Positions 1-5,686 of a stretch of 5,686 nucleotides of DNA are shown here, piece by piece. Location: NCBI GenBank assembly GCA_905236545.1, contig CAJOQO010000105.1:1-5686 (forward strand). The letters run 5' to 3'. The translations under genes and the position numbers were made by a program. Source of the DNA: an uncultured Lachnospiraceae bacterium (GTDB lineage: Bacteria; Bacillota; Clostridia; Lachnospirales; Lachnospiraceae). A model generated the notes under the pieces. That model searched no databases. It saw only the letters and a list, made by a program, of their open reading frames with translations, and had not been told where the DNA came from. Within the stretch, counting starts at the first letter, position 1, and every line of letters starts with the position of its first letter.

Positions 1-1355
1 GAGACGCACTCAGGAATGCGCAGGAGACGGTGGCCCGGATCCGGAAACAGTATGTGGAGGAGCGCAGGCTGATCCCTCTCACGGCGCGTGTTTCGATCCG
101 TTCAGGCCGTCCCGCGTCGATGTGTGTTTCCGATCGGAACGGGCGCAGCTTCCGCTCCTCGGGGTTTATTCCGTCTCCTGCCCTGAACCGGCCTGCTGAC
201 CGGGACCAGGTTCTGAGACAGATCGGAAAGACCGGGAACACGGAGTTCTCCTTTTCATCGATCGATATCGATCTGGAGGACGGACTGTTCGTTCCGGTCC
301 GGGAGCTGAATGAGCTTCGCCGCAGCGCGCTGGACGGGATCCGCGACGCGATCCTGGATCCGTATCGCAGGCCGGCCCGTGTACCGGGAGAGGACAGCGG
401 CAGGCATAGCTCTGAGGGATCAGACAGGCATAGCTCTGGGGGATCGGACAGGCAGGTTCCTGAGGCGTCGGATTCCGGAAAACCTGATGTGTACCGGAAG
501 GAGATTTCCTCAGAAGACAGGGAGATTCCCTCAGAAGGCAGGGAGAATGCGGCCTGGGCGCATCCTGCGGTCACCGCGTCTGTGTGTACGCAGCAGCAGC
601 TTGCCGCTGTTTTAAAAAATGAGCAGGCCGGCGGGGTTTATCTGGATTATTCGATCTGTACGGCCTGGAATGCGGATCTGGTGCGTCAGCGTGGTAAAAG
701 AGTCTATCTGATGCTTCCTGCGATCTGGAGAGCGGATACTGCGCAGACGGTAAAAAGGATGATCGAAAGAGAGTTCGGCCCGTCCGGGCGTGAGATCAGG
801 GCTGCGCTGGACGGGATCCTTGTGCGCAGTTATGATCAGCTGTATACTTTACGATCGGCAGGCCTTCAGGGAGATGGCTTTGAGGTGATCGCGGACGCGG
901 ATCTGTATACCTGGAATTCCCAGGCAAGAGTGATGCTGGCAGAGCTGGGCGTCACGATGGACACGCTTCCTTATGAGTGCAGTGCCGGAGAGCTCGAGGC
1001 GCGCGGTATGGCCGGGAGTGAATGTGTGATCTACGGTTATCAGACCCTGATGACGTCTGTACAGTGTCTTGTAAAGACGACAACCGGGTGCAGGCATGAG
1101 AAGGGGATCCGCTGTCTGCGCGACCGGAAGGGATTCCTTTTTCCGGTGAAAAATGACTGTTCGATCTGTACCAATACGATTTTCAACAGCGTCCCTCTGG
1201 AGCTTACCGCGATGTCGGACCGGATCAGAAGATCCGGCGCGGCCAGCGTGAGATATCTGTTTACGATCGAGAGCGGAGAGGAGACGCACAGGATCCTGAA
1301 CGGGATCCTTCCGGAGCAGATAACAAGAGGACACTATCGGAAAGGGGTGGAGTAA
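1..1355 (+). CDS. U32-family protein (peptidase U32/RlhA-like), C-terminal part, 5' truncated by window edge
   Basis: The frame is open from base 3 to a TAA at 1353-1355, giving 450 visible residues with no start. The GTG at base 30 is internal, because the preceding codons (DALRNAQET) continue the same protein. The first ~110 residues match the DUF3656 (collagenase-associated) region, with an NRP-type motif followed by GKTGNTEF and DLEDGLFVPVRELNELRR. A charged, repeat-bearing linker follows (about nt 380-550). The C-terminal half is a second U32-like module ending in YGYQTLMTSVQC. Its Cys codons at 1065, 1089, 1113, 1158 and 1167 could bind metal or an Fe-S cluster (inference). The N-terminal U32 domain with the family signature is upstream and unseen. 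Members with this architecture are usually annotated as peptidases, but E. coli RlhA, of the same family, is needed for 23S rRNA C2501 hydroxylation, so RNA modification is an equal candidate. It is probably co-transcribed with the SEDS gene 3 bases downstream. Confidence 0.88.
   Translation, partial: DALRNAQETVARIRKQYVEERRLIPLTARVSIRSGRPASMCVSDRNGRSFRSSGFIPSPALNRPADRDQVLRQIGKTGNTEFSFSSIDIDLEDGLFVPVRELNELRRSALDGIRDAILDPYRRPARVPGEDSGRHSSEGSDRHSSGGSDRQVPEASDSGKPDVYRKEISSEDREIPSEGRENAAWAHPAVTASVCTQQQLAAVLKNEQAGGVYLDYSICTAWNADLVRQRGKRVYLMLPAIWRADTAQTVKRMIEREFGPSGREIRAALDGILVRSYDQLYTLRSAGLQGDGFEVIADADLYTWNSQARVMLAELGVTMDTLPYECSAGELEARGMAGSECVIYGYQTLMTSVQCLVKTTTGCRHEKGIRCLRDRKGFLFPVKNDCSICTNTIFNSVPLELTAMSDRIRRSGAASVRYLFTIESGEETHRILNGILPEQITRGHYRKGVE
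402..449 (+). repeat. two 24-bp in-frame tandem repeats in the U32 linker
   Basis: Bases 402-425 and 426-449 are two copies differing at only two positions. They encode RHSSEGSD and RHSSGGSD, and a degraded third start (RQ) follows at 450. The unit length is a multiple of three, so copy changes would keep the frame. The repeat lies in a hydrophilic linker between the DUF3656 region and the C-terminal module. Confidence 0.85.
501..542 (+). repeat. two 21-bp in-frame tandem repeats in the U32 linker
   Basis: Bases 501-521 and 522-542 are near-identical 21-base units encoding EISSEDR and EIPSEGR, and the next codons (EN) begin a third copy that decays. This is a second, different repeat unit within 60 bases of the 24-bp one, so the linker seems prone to slippage or duplication while keeping frame. 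Confidence 0.8.
1346..1352 (+). promoter_or_regulatory. ribosome binding site for the SEDS gene
   Basis: GGTGGAG lies 6 bases before the GTG at 1359 and within the last codons of the U32 gene. It supports this non-ATG start. The 3-base intergenic gap suggests translational coupling with the upstream gene. Confidence 0.7.
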
Positions 1356-1358
1356 CGG

Positions 1359-2765
1359 GTGAATCTGTCGAATCTGCCTGATCTGGCTGTCAGGATATTT
1401 CATTATGTGATTCTCGTTCTGATGGTGCTCTACACCGTTCAGAGTGTGACGGTCTTTGCGCAGCGCAGATCCAGGGACAGGGACAGGATCTTCCTGTTCC
1501 AGAATATCGAGATGTTTGTGATTCATTTTCTCGGGTTTGCCACGCTGTTCCTGAACTCCTGGCAGTTTGACCTGATCATGTTTTACGCCGCTCAGGTGCT
1601 GTATCTGCTGTTTACGCTGCTCCTCTTCCGCAACCTGTATCCCCGCGCTTCGAGAAGCCTGATCAACAATATGTGCATGCTTCTCACAATCGGGTTCATC
1701 ATGGTGACGCGGTTCTCGACGGATCAGTCTCTGAAGCAGTTTGAAATCGCTGCCGCCGGAACAGCGCTTGCGCTTCTGGTGCCGCTTCTGGTGAGGAAGC
1801 TTGCTGTCCTGACCCGGCTCACCTGGGGATATGTCTTTGTCGGCATCGGCCTTCTGGGACTTGTTGTGATCGCGGCGCGTGTCACGAACGGCGCGAAGCT
1901 GTCGCTTTCCGTTGCCGGATTCTCGATCCAGCCGTCCGAGTTTGTCAAGATCATCTTTGTCTTCGCGGTGGCCGGTCTGCTGAGCACGGAGCACAGCTTC
2001 CGGAGAATCGTGATCGCTACCGTGCTTGCGGCACTGCACGTTCTGATCCTGGTGGTTTCGACGGATCTGGGCTCTGCCCTGATCTTCTTCCTGACCTACC
2101 TGATCATGCTCTTTGTCGCGACGAGGAATCCATTCCTGACCATGATCGGGATGTTTGCCTTCTGCATCGCGGCGGTGGCGGCGTATTTTCTCTTTTCGCA
2201 TGTGCGGGTCCGTGTTCAGATCTGGCAGGATCCCTTCCAGGATTATGCGGGTACGGGTTATCAGATCTGCCAGTCCCTGTTTGCGATCGCGGCCGGCGGC
2301 TGGTTTGGAACCGGCCTGAGCAAGGGAAGTCCCGGGGCGATTCCTTACGTTTCCCAGGACTTTATGTTCAGCGCGATCCTGGAGGAGCTCGGAGCGGTTT
2401 TCGGGATCTGCCTCATCCTGCTGTGCCTTGCGGTCTATATGATGTTTATCAATATCGCGATGAAGCTGAGCAACCGGTTCTACCGGCTGGCGGCACTGGG
2501 GCTTGGAACGACCTACGCGACGCAGGTGTTCCTGACGATCGGAGGCGGGACGAAGCTGATCCCGATGACCGGCGTGACGCTGCCGCTGGTCAGCTATGGC
2601 GGCAGTTCGGTCCTGAGCACGATCCTGATGTTTGGAATCGTTCAGGGGCTGTATATGCTCCGGAGCGACGAGGTCAGGCAGAGCATGCTGGATGAGGAGA
2701 AAATGAGCCGGATGCGTCAGATGGGCAGGAACCGGGCGCGCATGCCGGAAGAAAACAGCAGGTGA
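1359..2765 (+). CDS. SEDS peptidoglycan glycosyltransferase, FtsW/RodA/SpoVE family (RodA-like)
   Basis: This is a 468-residue polytopic membrane protein that polymerises glycan strands from lipid II on the outer face of the membrane. Family motifs are QPSEFVK (191-197), DLGSAL (236-241), DPFQDYAGTGYQ (291-302) and TGVTLPLVSYGGSS (404-417). Asp295, before GTGYQ, aligns by eye with the catalytic Asp of RodA/FtsW. About 90 residues before the core carry three extra hydrophobic segments (about 13-30, 50-67, 71-91), making it longer than the ~370-residue E. coli RodA. As I recall its sequence, M. tuberculosis RodA has a similar extension and a very similar stretch around HVRVRVQIWQDPF. The start is GTG with a well-placed GGTGGAG. 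The C-terminal 35 residues are charged and cytoplasmic. The cognate PBP gene follows after 31 bases. Whether it serves elongation, division or sporulation cannot be told from sequence, so no symbol is given. Confidence 0.95.
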   Translation: MNLSNLPDLAVRIFHYVILVLMVLYTVQSVTVFAQRRSRDRDRIFLFQNIEMFVIHFLGFATLFLNSWQFDLIMFYAAQVLYLLFTLLLFRNLYPRASRSLINNMCMLLTIGFIMVTRFSTDQSLKQFEIAAAGTALALLVPLLVRKLAVLTRLTWGYVFVGIGLLGLVVIAARVTNGAKLSLSVAGFSIQPSEFVKIIFVFAVAGLLSTEHSFRRIVIATVLAALHVLILVVSTDLGSALIFFLTYLIMLFVATRNPFLTMIGMFAFCIAAVAAYFLFSHVRVRVQIWQDPFQDYAGTGYQICQSLFAIAAGGWFGTGLSKGSPGAIPYVSQDFMFSAILEELGAVFGICLILLCLAVYMMFINIAMKLSNRFYRLAALGLGTTYATQVFLTIGGGTKLIPMTGVTLPLVSYGGSSVLSTILMFGIVQGLYMLRSDEVRQSMLDEEKMSRMRQMGRNRARMPEENSR

Positions 2766-2783
2766 CAGCAGGAAACAGGAGTC

Positions 2784-2789
2784 TGGAGG
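2784..2789 (+). promoter_or_regulatory. ribosome binding site for the PBP gene
   Basis: TGGAGG sits 7 bases before the ATG at 2797 in the 31-base gap after the SEDS stop. It fixes the PBP start. No promoter-like sequence fits in this gap, so the PBP is most simply read from the upstream transcript. Confidence 0.7.
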
Positions 2790-2796
2790 CACATAG

Positions 2797-4296
2797 ATGA
2801 AACGGGATCCGCTGACGGACGAGCCGGAAGGCGTCAGAGTCCGAAAGATCGATCTGAATCCGAAGAAGGACGAGGCTTTAACCGGAAGAAAGCATAACAT
2901 GGAGCTTTCCATCGCTGCATGGATCTTTGTGGCGCTCTTTGCCCTGCTGATCGGCCGGGTTGTGTTTATCAATCTGTTTGAGGCGGAGGATCTTCGCAGC
3001 AATCCGAACAATACCAAGGCGGACTCGAATACGGATAATGTGATCCGCGGAGATATCCGGACCCTGGACGGTACGGTTCTGGCAACCACGCTTATCGATG
3101 AGAGCGGCAACCAGACCAGATCTTACCCCTTCAATAATATCTTCGCGCATGTGGTAGGCTATGCGACGAACGGAAAGTCCGGCCTGGAGGCAGAGGAAAA
3201 CTATGACCTGATGAGTACGCATTCGAGCCTTCTCAAACAGATCCGCGCGGAGGAGAAGGGGGAGAAGGTCCAGGGCGACCGTGTTGTGGTTACCCTTGAC
3301 GAGAGGCTTCAGCAGACCGCATATTATGCGCTGGGCTCCTACCGGGGAGCGGTTGTCGTGATGGAGCCCGACTCCGGCAGGATCCTCGCGATGGTGAGCA
3401 AGCCTGATTTCAATCCGAACGTGATCGGCATGGAATGGGAAAGCCTTGTCGCCGATTCTTCTTCCAGCGTGCTGCTGAACCGCGCGACGCAGGGACTCTA
3501 TCCTCCGGGATCAACCTTTAAAATGATAACCACGCTTGCCTATCTCAGGGCGCATCCTGAGGACTACTCCTCGTTTTTGTGGAACTGTGAAGGATTTCTG
3601 ACAGAGGGCGATGTGAGGATCACCTGTTACGGAGACCAGGTGCACGGACAGGAAGATCTGGCGGGCGCATTTGCCAATTCCTGCAATACCGCCTTTGCAA
3701 ATATCGGTCTCGAGCTGGATAATACCGACATGAGGAAGACCGCGGAGGAGTTTCTGTTTAACCATTCGCTGCCGACGGGCATGCAGCATTCCCAGAGCGT
3801 CTTCACCCTGGAAAAGGACTCCTCCCTTGGAGAGCAGATGACAACGGCGATCGGGCAGGGAGACACGCTGGTAACGCCCCTGCATATGGCGCTCATCACT
3901 TCGGCGATCGCGAACGGCGGCGTCATGATGCGGCCGTATTGCGTTGACCATGTCGAGACGAATGATGGAACGATCGTCAGGCAGAATGATCCCGAGATTT
4001 ATAAGAAGGTGATGACGCCGGATGAGGCGGGGATCCTCGCCGGATATATGGCCAGGACGGCGGAGTCCGGTACGGCTGCCGCATTGTCCGGAAATGGATA
4101 TACGGTCGCGGGAAAGACCGGTTCCGCTGAGTATGAAAGGGATGGCGAGACGGGAACCCATTCGTGGTTCTGCGGTTTCGCGCAGACGCAGGAGCCTCAT
4201 ATCGCGATCGCGGTGATCGCGGAGGATGGCGGTACAGGCTCCGCCACGGCGGTTCCCATCGCGAAACAGATTCTGGACGCATTCTTTTATGGATAA
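2797..4296 (+). CDS. class B penicillin-binding protein (PbpA-like D,D-transpeptidase)
   Basis: This 499-residue monofunctional transpeptidase cross-links peptidoglycan and is the target class of beta-lactams. A charged cytoplasmic tail (1-37) precedes one membrane anchor (about 38-60). A short pedestal follows: RGDIRTLDGTVLA at 84-96 is typical of PBP dimer domains, and GLEAEENYD is at 129-137. The transpeptidase domain (about 183-497) has all three active-site motifs: STFK with Ser239 and Lys242, SCN at 295-297, and KTGSAE at 440-445, plus GQG at 353-355. At 499 residues it is smaller than typical PBP2/PBP3 (about 580-720) and close to mycobacterial PbpA (about 490). Cys263 and Cys277 lie outside the membrane in a C-x13-C arrangement and could pair. 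Placement directly after a SEDS gene indicates the two work as a complex. No key residue is missing, so it should be active. Confidence 0.95.
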   Translation: MKRDPLTDEPEGVRVRKIDLNPKKDEALTGRKHNMELSIAAWIFVALFALLIGRVVFINLFEAEDLRSNPNNTKADSNTDNVIRGDIRTLDGTVLATTLIDESGNQTRSYPFNNIFAHVVGYATNGKSGLEAEENYDLMSTHSSLLKQIRAEEKGEKVQGDRVVVTLDERLQQTAYYALGSYRGAVVVMEPDSGRILAMVSKPDFNPNVIGMEWESLVADSSSSVLLNRATQGLYPPGSTFKMITTLAYLRAHPEDYSSFLWNCEGFLTEGDVRITCYGDQVHGQEDLAGAFANSCNTAFANIGLELDNTDMRKTAEEFLFNHSLPTGMQHSQSVFTLEKDSSLGEQMTTAIGQGDTLVTPLHMALITSAIANGGVMMRPYCVDHVETNDGTIVRQNDPEIYKKVMTPDEAGILAGYMARTAESGTAAALSGNGYTVAGKTGSAEYERDGETGTHSWFCGFAQTQEPHIAIAVIAEDGGTGSATAVPIAKQILDAFFYG

Positions 4297-4318
4297 TCTT
4301 TCGGTTTTAAGATATACT
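4290..4318 (+). promoter_or_regulatory. candidate sigma-A-type promoter for the Nudix gene
   Basis: TATACT at 4313-4318 matches the -10 consensus at 5 of 6 positions. With a 17-base spacer the -35 would be TGGATA (4290-4295), matching TTGACA at 4 of 6 and overlapping the PBP stop codon. The leader to the ATG would be about 85 bases. No hairpin with a T-run separates the PBP gene from this site, so read-through from the cell-wall operon is also possible. Confidence 0.4.
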
Positions 4319-4396
4319 ATTCCATAAGTGCCGTGTGCTTCGTATCTGGCGCTTCATCTTTATATCATTCTACACAAACACAACCGGAACACAGAC

Positions 4397-4404
4397 GGGA
4401 GGAG
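4397..4404 (+). promoter_or_regulatory. ribosome binding site that decides the Nudix start
   Basis: GGGAGGAG lies 5 bases before the ATG at 4410, a near-ideal site. The same frame stays open upstream to an ATG at 4335, but that codon has no comparable site and would add 25 residues not expected before a Nudix domain. Confidence 0.75.
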
Positions 4405-4409
4405 TTGCA

Positions 4410-4847
4410 ATGATTGAGGCAACAAGCTGTGGCGGTGTGGTCATATTCAGGGGCAAGATTCTTGTCCTGTATAAGAGTTATCGGAACCGTTATGAGGGAT
4501 GGGTCCTGCCGAAGGGAACTGTTGAGGACGGGGAAGAATACGACCAGACGGCACTTCGCGAGGTCCGGGAGGAAACCGGGGCGAAGGCGCATATTATTCA
4601 GTATATCGGGAAGAGCCAGTATTCCTTCAGCATACCGCAGAATACAGTGGAAAAGGTGGTACACTGGTACCTGATGAGAGGGGAAAGCTATTATTCAAAG
4701 CCGCAGAGAGAGGAATATTTTGTTGATTCCGGCTTTTACAAGTTTCATGAGGCATATCATCTGCTGAAGTTTTCCAATGAGAAGATGATCCTTGAGAAGG
4801 GTTATGCGAATTATCTGGAGCTGAAGCGGCAGAACAGATGGGGATGA
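4410..4847 (+). CDS. Nudix hydrolase (MutT/Ap4A-hydrolase-like), substrate unknown
   Basis: This 145-residue cytosolic protein should cleave a nucleoside diphosphate linked to another group, using Mg2+ or a similar metal. Residues 36-58 give a perfect Nudix box: G36, then E42, then R50-E51-V52-x-E54-E55-x-G57-A58. The strand GGVVIFRGKILVLYK (8-22) and GWVLPKG (30-36) before it are the usual first strands of the fold, and VEKVVHWYLMRG after it resembles the strand seen in MutT/Ap4A-type enzymes. Length is normal for a single-domain member. The box shows metal-dependent catalysis, but the substrate cannot be assigned; Ap4A or an oxidised nucleotide is a guess from the LPKG context. The gene is set apart from its left neighbours by 113 bases, a candidate promoter and lower GC (about 49% over 4441-4740). 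It lacks a clear functional link to the cell-wall genes. Confidence 0.93.
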   Translation: MIEATSCGGVVIFRGKILVLYKSYRNRYEGWVLPKGTVEDGEEYDQTALREVREETGAKAHIIQYIGKSQYSFSIPQNTVEKVVHWYLMRGESYYSKPQREEYFVDSGFYKFHEAYHLLKFSNEKMILEKGYANYLELKRQNRWG

Positions 4848-4963
4848 GATTCCTGCGGCCTTGGGAGCTGTAAGTTAATTCGATACAGATCCTTAGTGTC
4901 TGCGGGGCAGAAGCAAAAGGTCAGGACAGCGGTCATATACTGTGGACAGATGAGGCTGGTGAG
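4848..4963. other. intergenic gap between the Nudix gene and the small unknown gene
   Basis: These 116 bases hold no convincing terminator or promoter. A 5-bp hairpin (TCTGC-GGG-GCAGA, 4899-4911) has no following T-run. A very weak promoter match (TTGGGA at 4861, TACAGA at 4884) is not reliable. Confidence 0.5.
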
Positions 4964-5281
4964 ATGGTTTGGTATAAGAATCTCTATGTCGGTCGCCTGA
5001 TCGGGGCGCGAAAAGACCGGATAATCGATGAGATCGACAGGGGAAAGTATCCTGCCGGTGTTTATCTGATTACCGTTCCGGAAAGTGAGAGCAGCCAGCT
5101 GGAGATTCTTGCCGTCAATGAGCTTCGCCATACATGGATCAGGGAGCATTGCCTGATGATAGTTGGAATCGCGATGGGAAAGACAGAGGCTCAGAGCATG
5201 GTGGAGGCGTTGGTTTTCGATGTTTATTCCGACCGTCATGACGCGGACATCAGAGCATGGCTGTCTGAGGAGCATGGGTAA
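4964..5281 (+). CDS. small soluble protein of unknown function
   Basis: I do not recognise a named domain in this 105-residue product. It has no signal peptide or membrane segment and looks like a compact alpha/beta protein. It opens MVWYKNLYVG, has a strand-like YPAGVYLITVP (29-39) and a second hydrophobic strand CLMIVGIAMG (63-72), then a helix-like stretch to FDVY and an acidic C-terminus. Similar ~100-residue proteins with a YVG start and an IVGIA-type strand occur in Lachnospiraceae (from memory, unverified). The ATG has GAGG at 4952-4955, 8 bases upstream. The frame remains open back to a TAA at 4871, but no ATG, GTG or TTG lies in that extension, so 4964 is the best start. The stop is 2 bases before the next gene, so the two are probably co-transcribed and co-translated. 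Confidence 0.75.
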   Translation: MVWYKNLYVGRLIGARKDRIIDEIDRGKYPAGVYLITVPESESSQLEILAVNELRHTWIREHCLMIVGIAMGKTEAQSMVEALVFDVYSDRHDADIRAWLSEEHG

Positions 5282-5283
5282 TT

Positions 5284-5686
5284 ATGCTGCATATTGTATT
5301 GACGATCCTGAAGGTGATCGGAATCATACTTCTGGTAATTCTCGGGATCCTGCTGGCGGTTATCCTGCTGGTTTTGTTTGTTCCGCTGAGATACCGGCTG
5401 AATGTCAGAAGAGGGAATACACCCCTGACAGTGGACGGAAGGGTTACATGGCTCCTGCATCTGCTTCGTATCGATCTTTTTTATCAGGAAGAGCAGGGAA
5501 GCGCTGAGATCAGACTGCTGGGGCGCCGGCTGAAGACCGTGCATTTTCCAGGGGAGAAAGCGGCGGAGGAAAGCCCGGCCGGTCAGGCCGGATCCGGAGA
5601 CAGGGAAGCGGAAGCAGCGGAGGATGGAAAGCCCGCAGAGCTTGCGGCAAAAGAGCATGCGGTGGAAGAGCATGCGGTGGAAGAGC
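5284..5686 (+). CDS. DUF2953-like single-pass membrane protein (YtfI-like), 3' truncated by window edge
   Basis: The frame starts at ATG 5284 and is open to the edge, giving 134 residues and no stop. GAGGAG (5267-5272) lies 11 bases upstream, a slightly long spacing. Residues 3-35 are one long hydrophobic helix followed by LRYRLNVRR, so the rest should be cytoplasmic under the positive-inside rule. The sequence VPLRYR followed by GRVTWLLHLLRIDL resembles the start of DUF2953 proteins such as B. subtilis YtfI. From about residue 90 comes an acidic, alanine-rich linker (EAEAAEDGKPAELAAKE) ending in a pentapeptide repeat; the conserved C-terminal part would be downstream. Function is unknown. 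In many spore formers this family neighbours gerW/ytfJ, which suggests a link to sporulation or germination (inference). The start two bases after the previous stop suggests coupling. Confidence 0.75.
   Translation, partial: MLHIVLTILKVIGIILLVILGILLAVILLVLFVPLRYRLNVRRGNTPLTVDGRVTWLLHLLRIDLFYQEEQGSAEIRLLGRRLKTVHFPGEKAAEESPAGQAGSGDREAEAAEDGKPAELAAKEHAVEEHAVEE
5653..5686 (+). repeat. 15-bp tandem repeat (EHAVE)n running off the window
   Basis: GAGCATGCGGTGGAA occurs at 5653-5667 and again, identically, at 5668-5682; the first four bases of a third copy fill 5683-5686. It is in frame in the DUF2953-like gene and encodes EHAVE (residues 124-128, 129-133). The total copy number cannot be seen. Confidence 0.85.

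Noticed and set aside
30..32. GTG as start of the first gene
   Set aside because: The frame is open and protein-like upstream to the window edge, and the family needs a large N-terminal domain before this point.
849..3110. 753-codon open frame on the - strand across the U32, SEDS and PBP genes
   Set aside because: It lies opposite three well-supported genes. Its translation is rich in His, Arg, Gln and Asp with no recognisable domain. It is open because the + strand genes rarely use TTA, CTA and TCA codons.
3511..4200. 229-codon open frame on the - strand
   Set aside because: It is a shadow of the PBP gene, with no domain and no ribosome binding site seen.
4335..4337. ATG as an upstream start for the Nudix gene
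   Set aside because: It lacks a good ribosome binding site. The ATG at 4410 has GGGAGGAG at ideal spacing and gives a normal Nudix N-terminus.
4861..4889. Promoter TTGGGA - 17 bases - TACAGA for the small unknown gene
   Set aside because: The -10 matches only 3 of 6 positions, so this is within chance expectation.
4899..4911. Hairpin TCTGC-GGG-GCAGA as a terminator
   Set aside because: The stem is only 5 bp and no T-run follows on either strand.
5163..5507. 114-codon + strand frame overlapping the small gene and the DUF2953-like gene
   Set aside because: It overlaps two better-supported genes in other frames and encodes no recognisable protein.
5236..5673. 145-codon - strand frame at the right end
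   Set aside because: It lies opposite the DUF2953-like gene, whose membrane helix, linker and in-frame repeat explain the sequence better.

Overview
The window looks like an ordinary chromosomal stretch from a Gram-positive, spore-former-type clostridium, most likely a GC-rich member of the Lachnospiraceae. This is inference from the protein families present (a U32/DUF3656 protein, a RodA-type SEDS protein with a compact class B PBP, a DUF2953-like membrane protein), strong GGAG-type ribosome binding sites, and roughly 58-60% GC sampled in the cell-wall genes. All genes I accept lie on the + strand and are closely packed. I see no RNA gene, mobile element, CRISPR array or phage-like segment.

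Left part (1-4296) is an apparent operon. It opens inside a U32-family protein (C-terminal 450 residues; the N-terminal catalytic module is outside the window). Three bases after its stop comes a GTG-started SEDS glycosyltransferase (FtsW/RodA/SpoVE family). After a further 31 bases comes a 499-residue monofunctional transpeptidase with intact SxxK, SxN and KTG motifs. The SEDS protein polymerises glycan from lipid II and the PBP cross-links it, so together they form a complete two-component peptidoglycan synthase. Details of both proteins resemble the RodA-PbpA pair of mycobacteria more than FtsW-FtsI.

Middle part (4297-4847): a 113-base gap with a plausible sigma-A-type promoter leads to a 145-residue Nudix hydrolase with a perfect Nudix box. 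This segment has visibly lower GC (about 49% in a 300-base sample) than the cell-wall genes.

Right part (4848-5686): a 116-base gap, a 105-residue soluble protein of unknown function, then two bases later the start of a DUF2953-like, single-pass membrane protein that runs off the right edge inside a short tandem repeat. In related Firmicutes such proteins (B. subtilis YtfI) sit beside the sporulation protein GerW/YtfJ, so that gene may lie just downstream (inference).

I found no convincing undescribed system. The points most worth a second look are the Actinobacteria-like SEDS/PBP pair with its extra N-terminal membrane segments, tandem-repeat linkers in two unrelated genes, an excess of GATC tetramers, and the small uncharacterised protein at 4964-5281.
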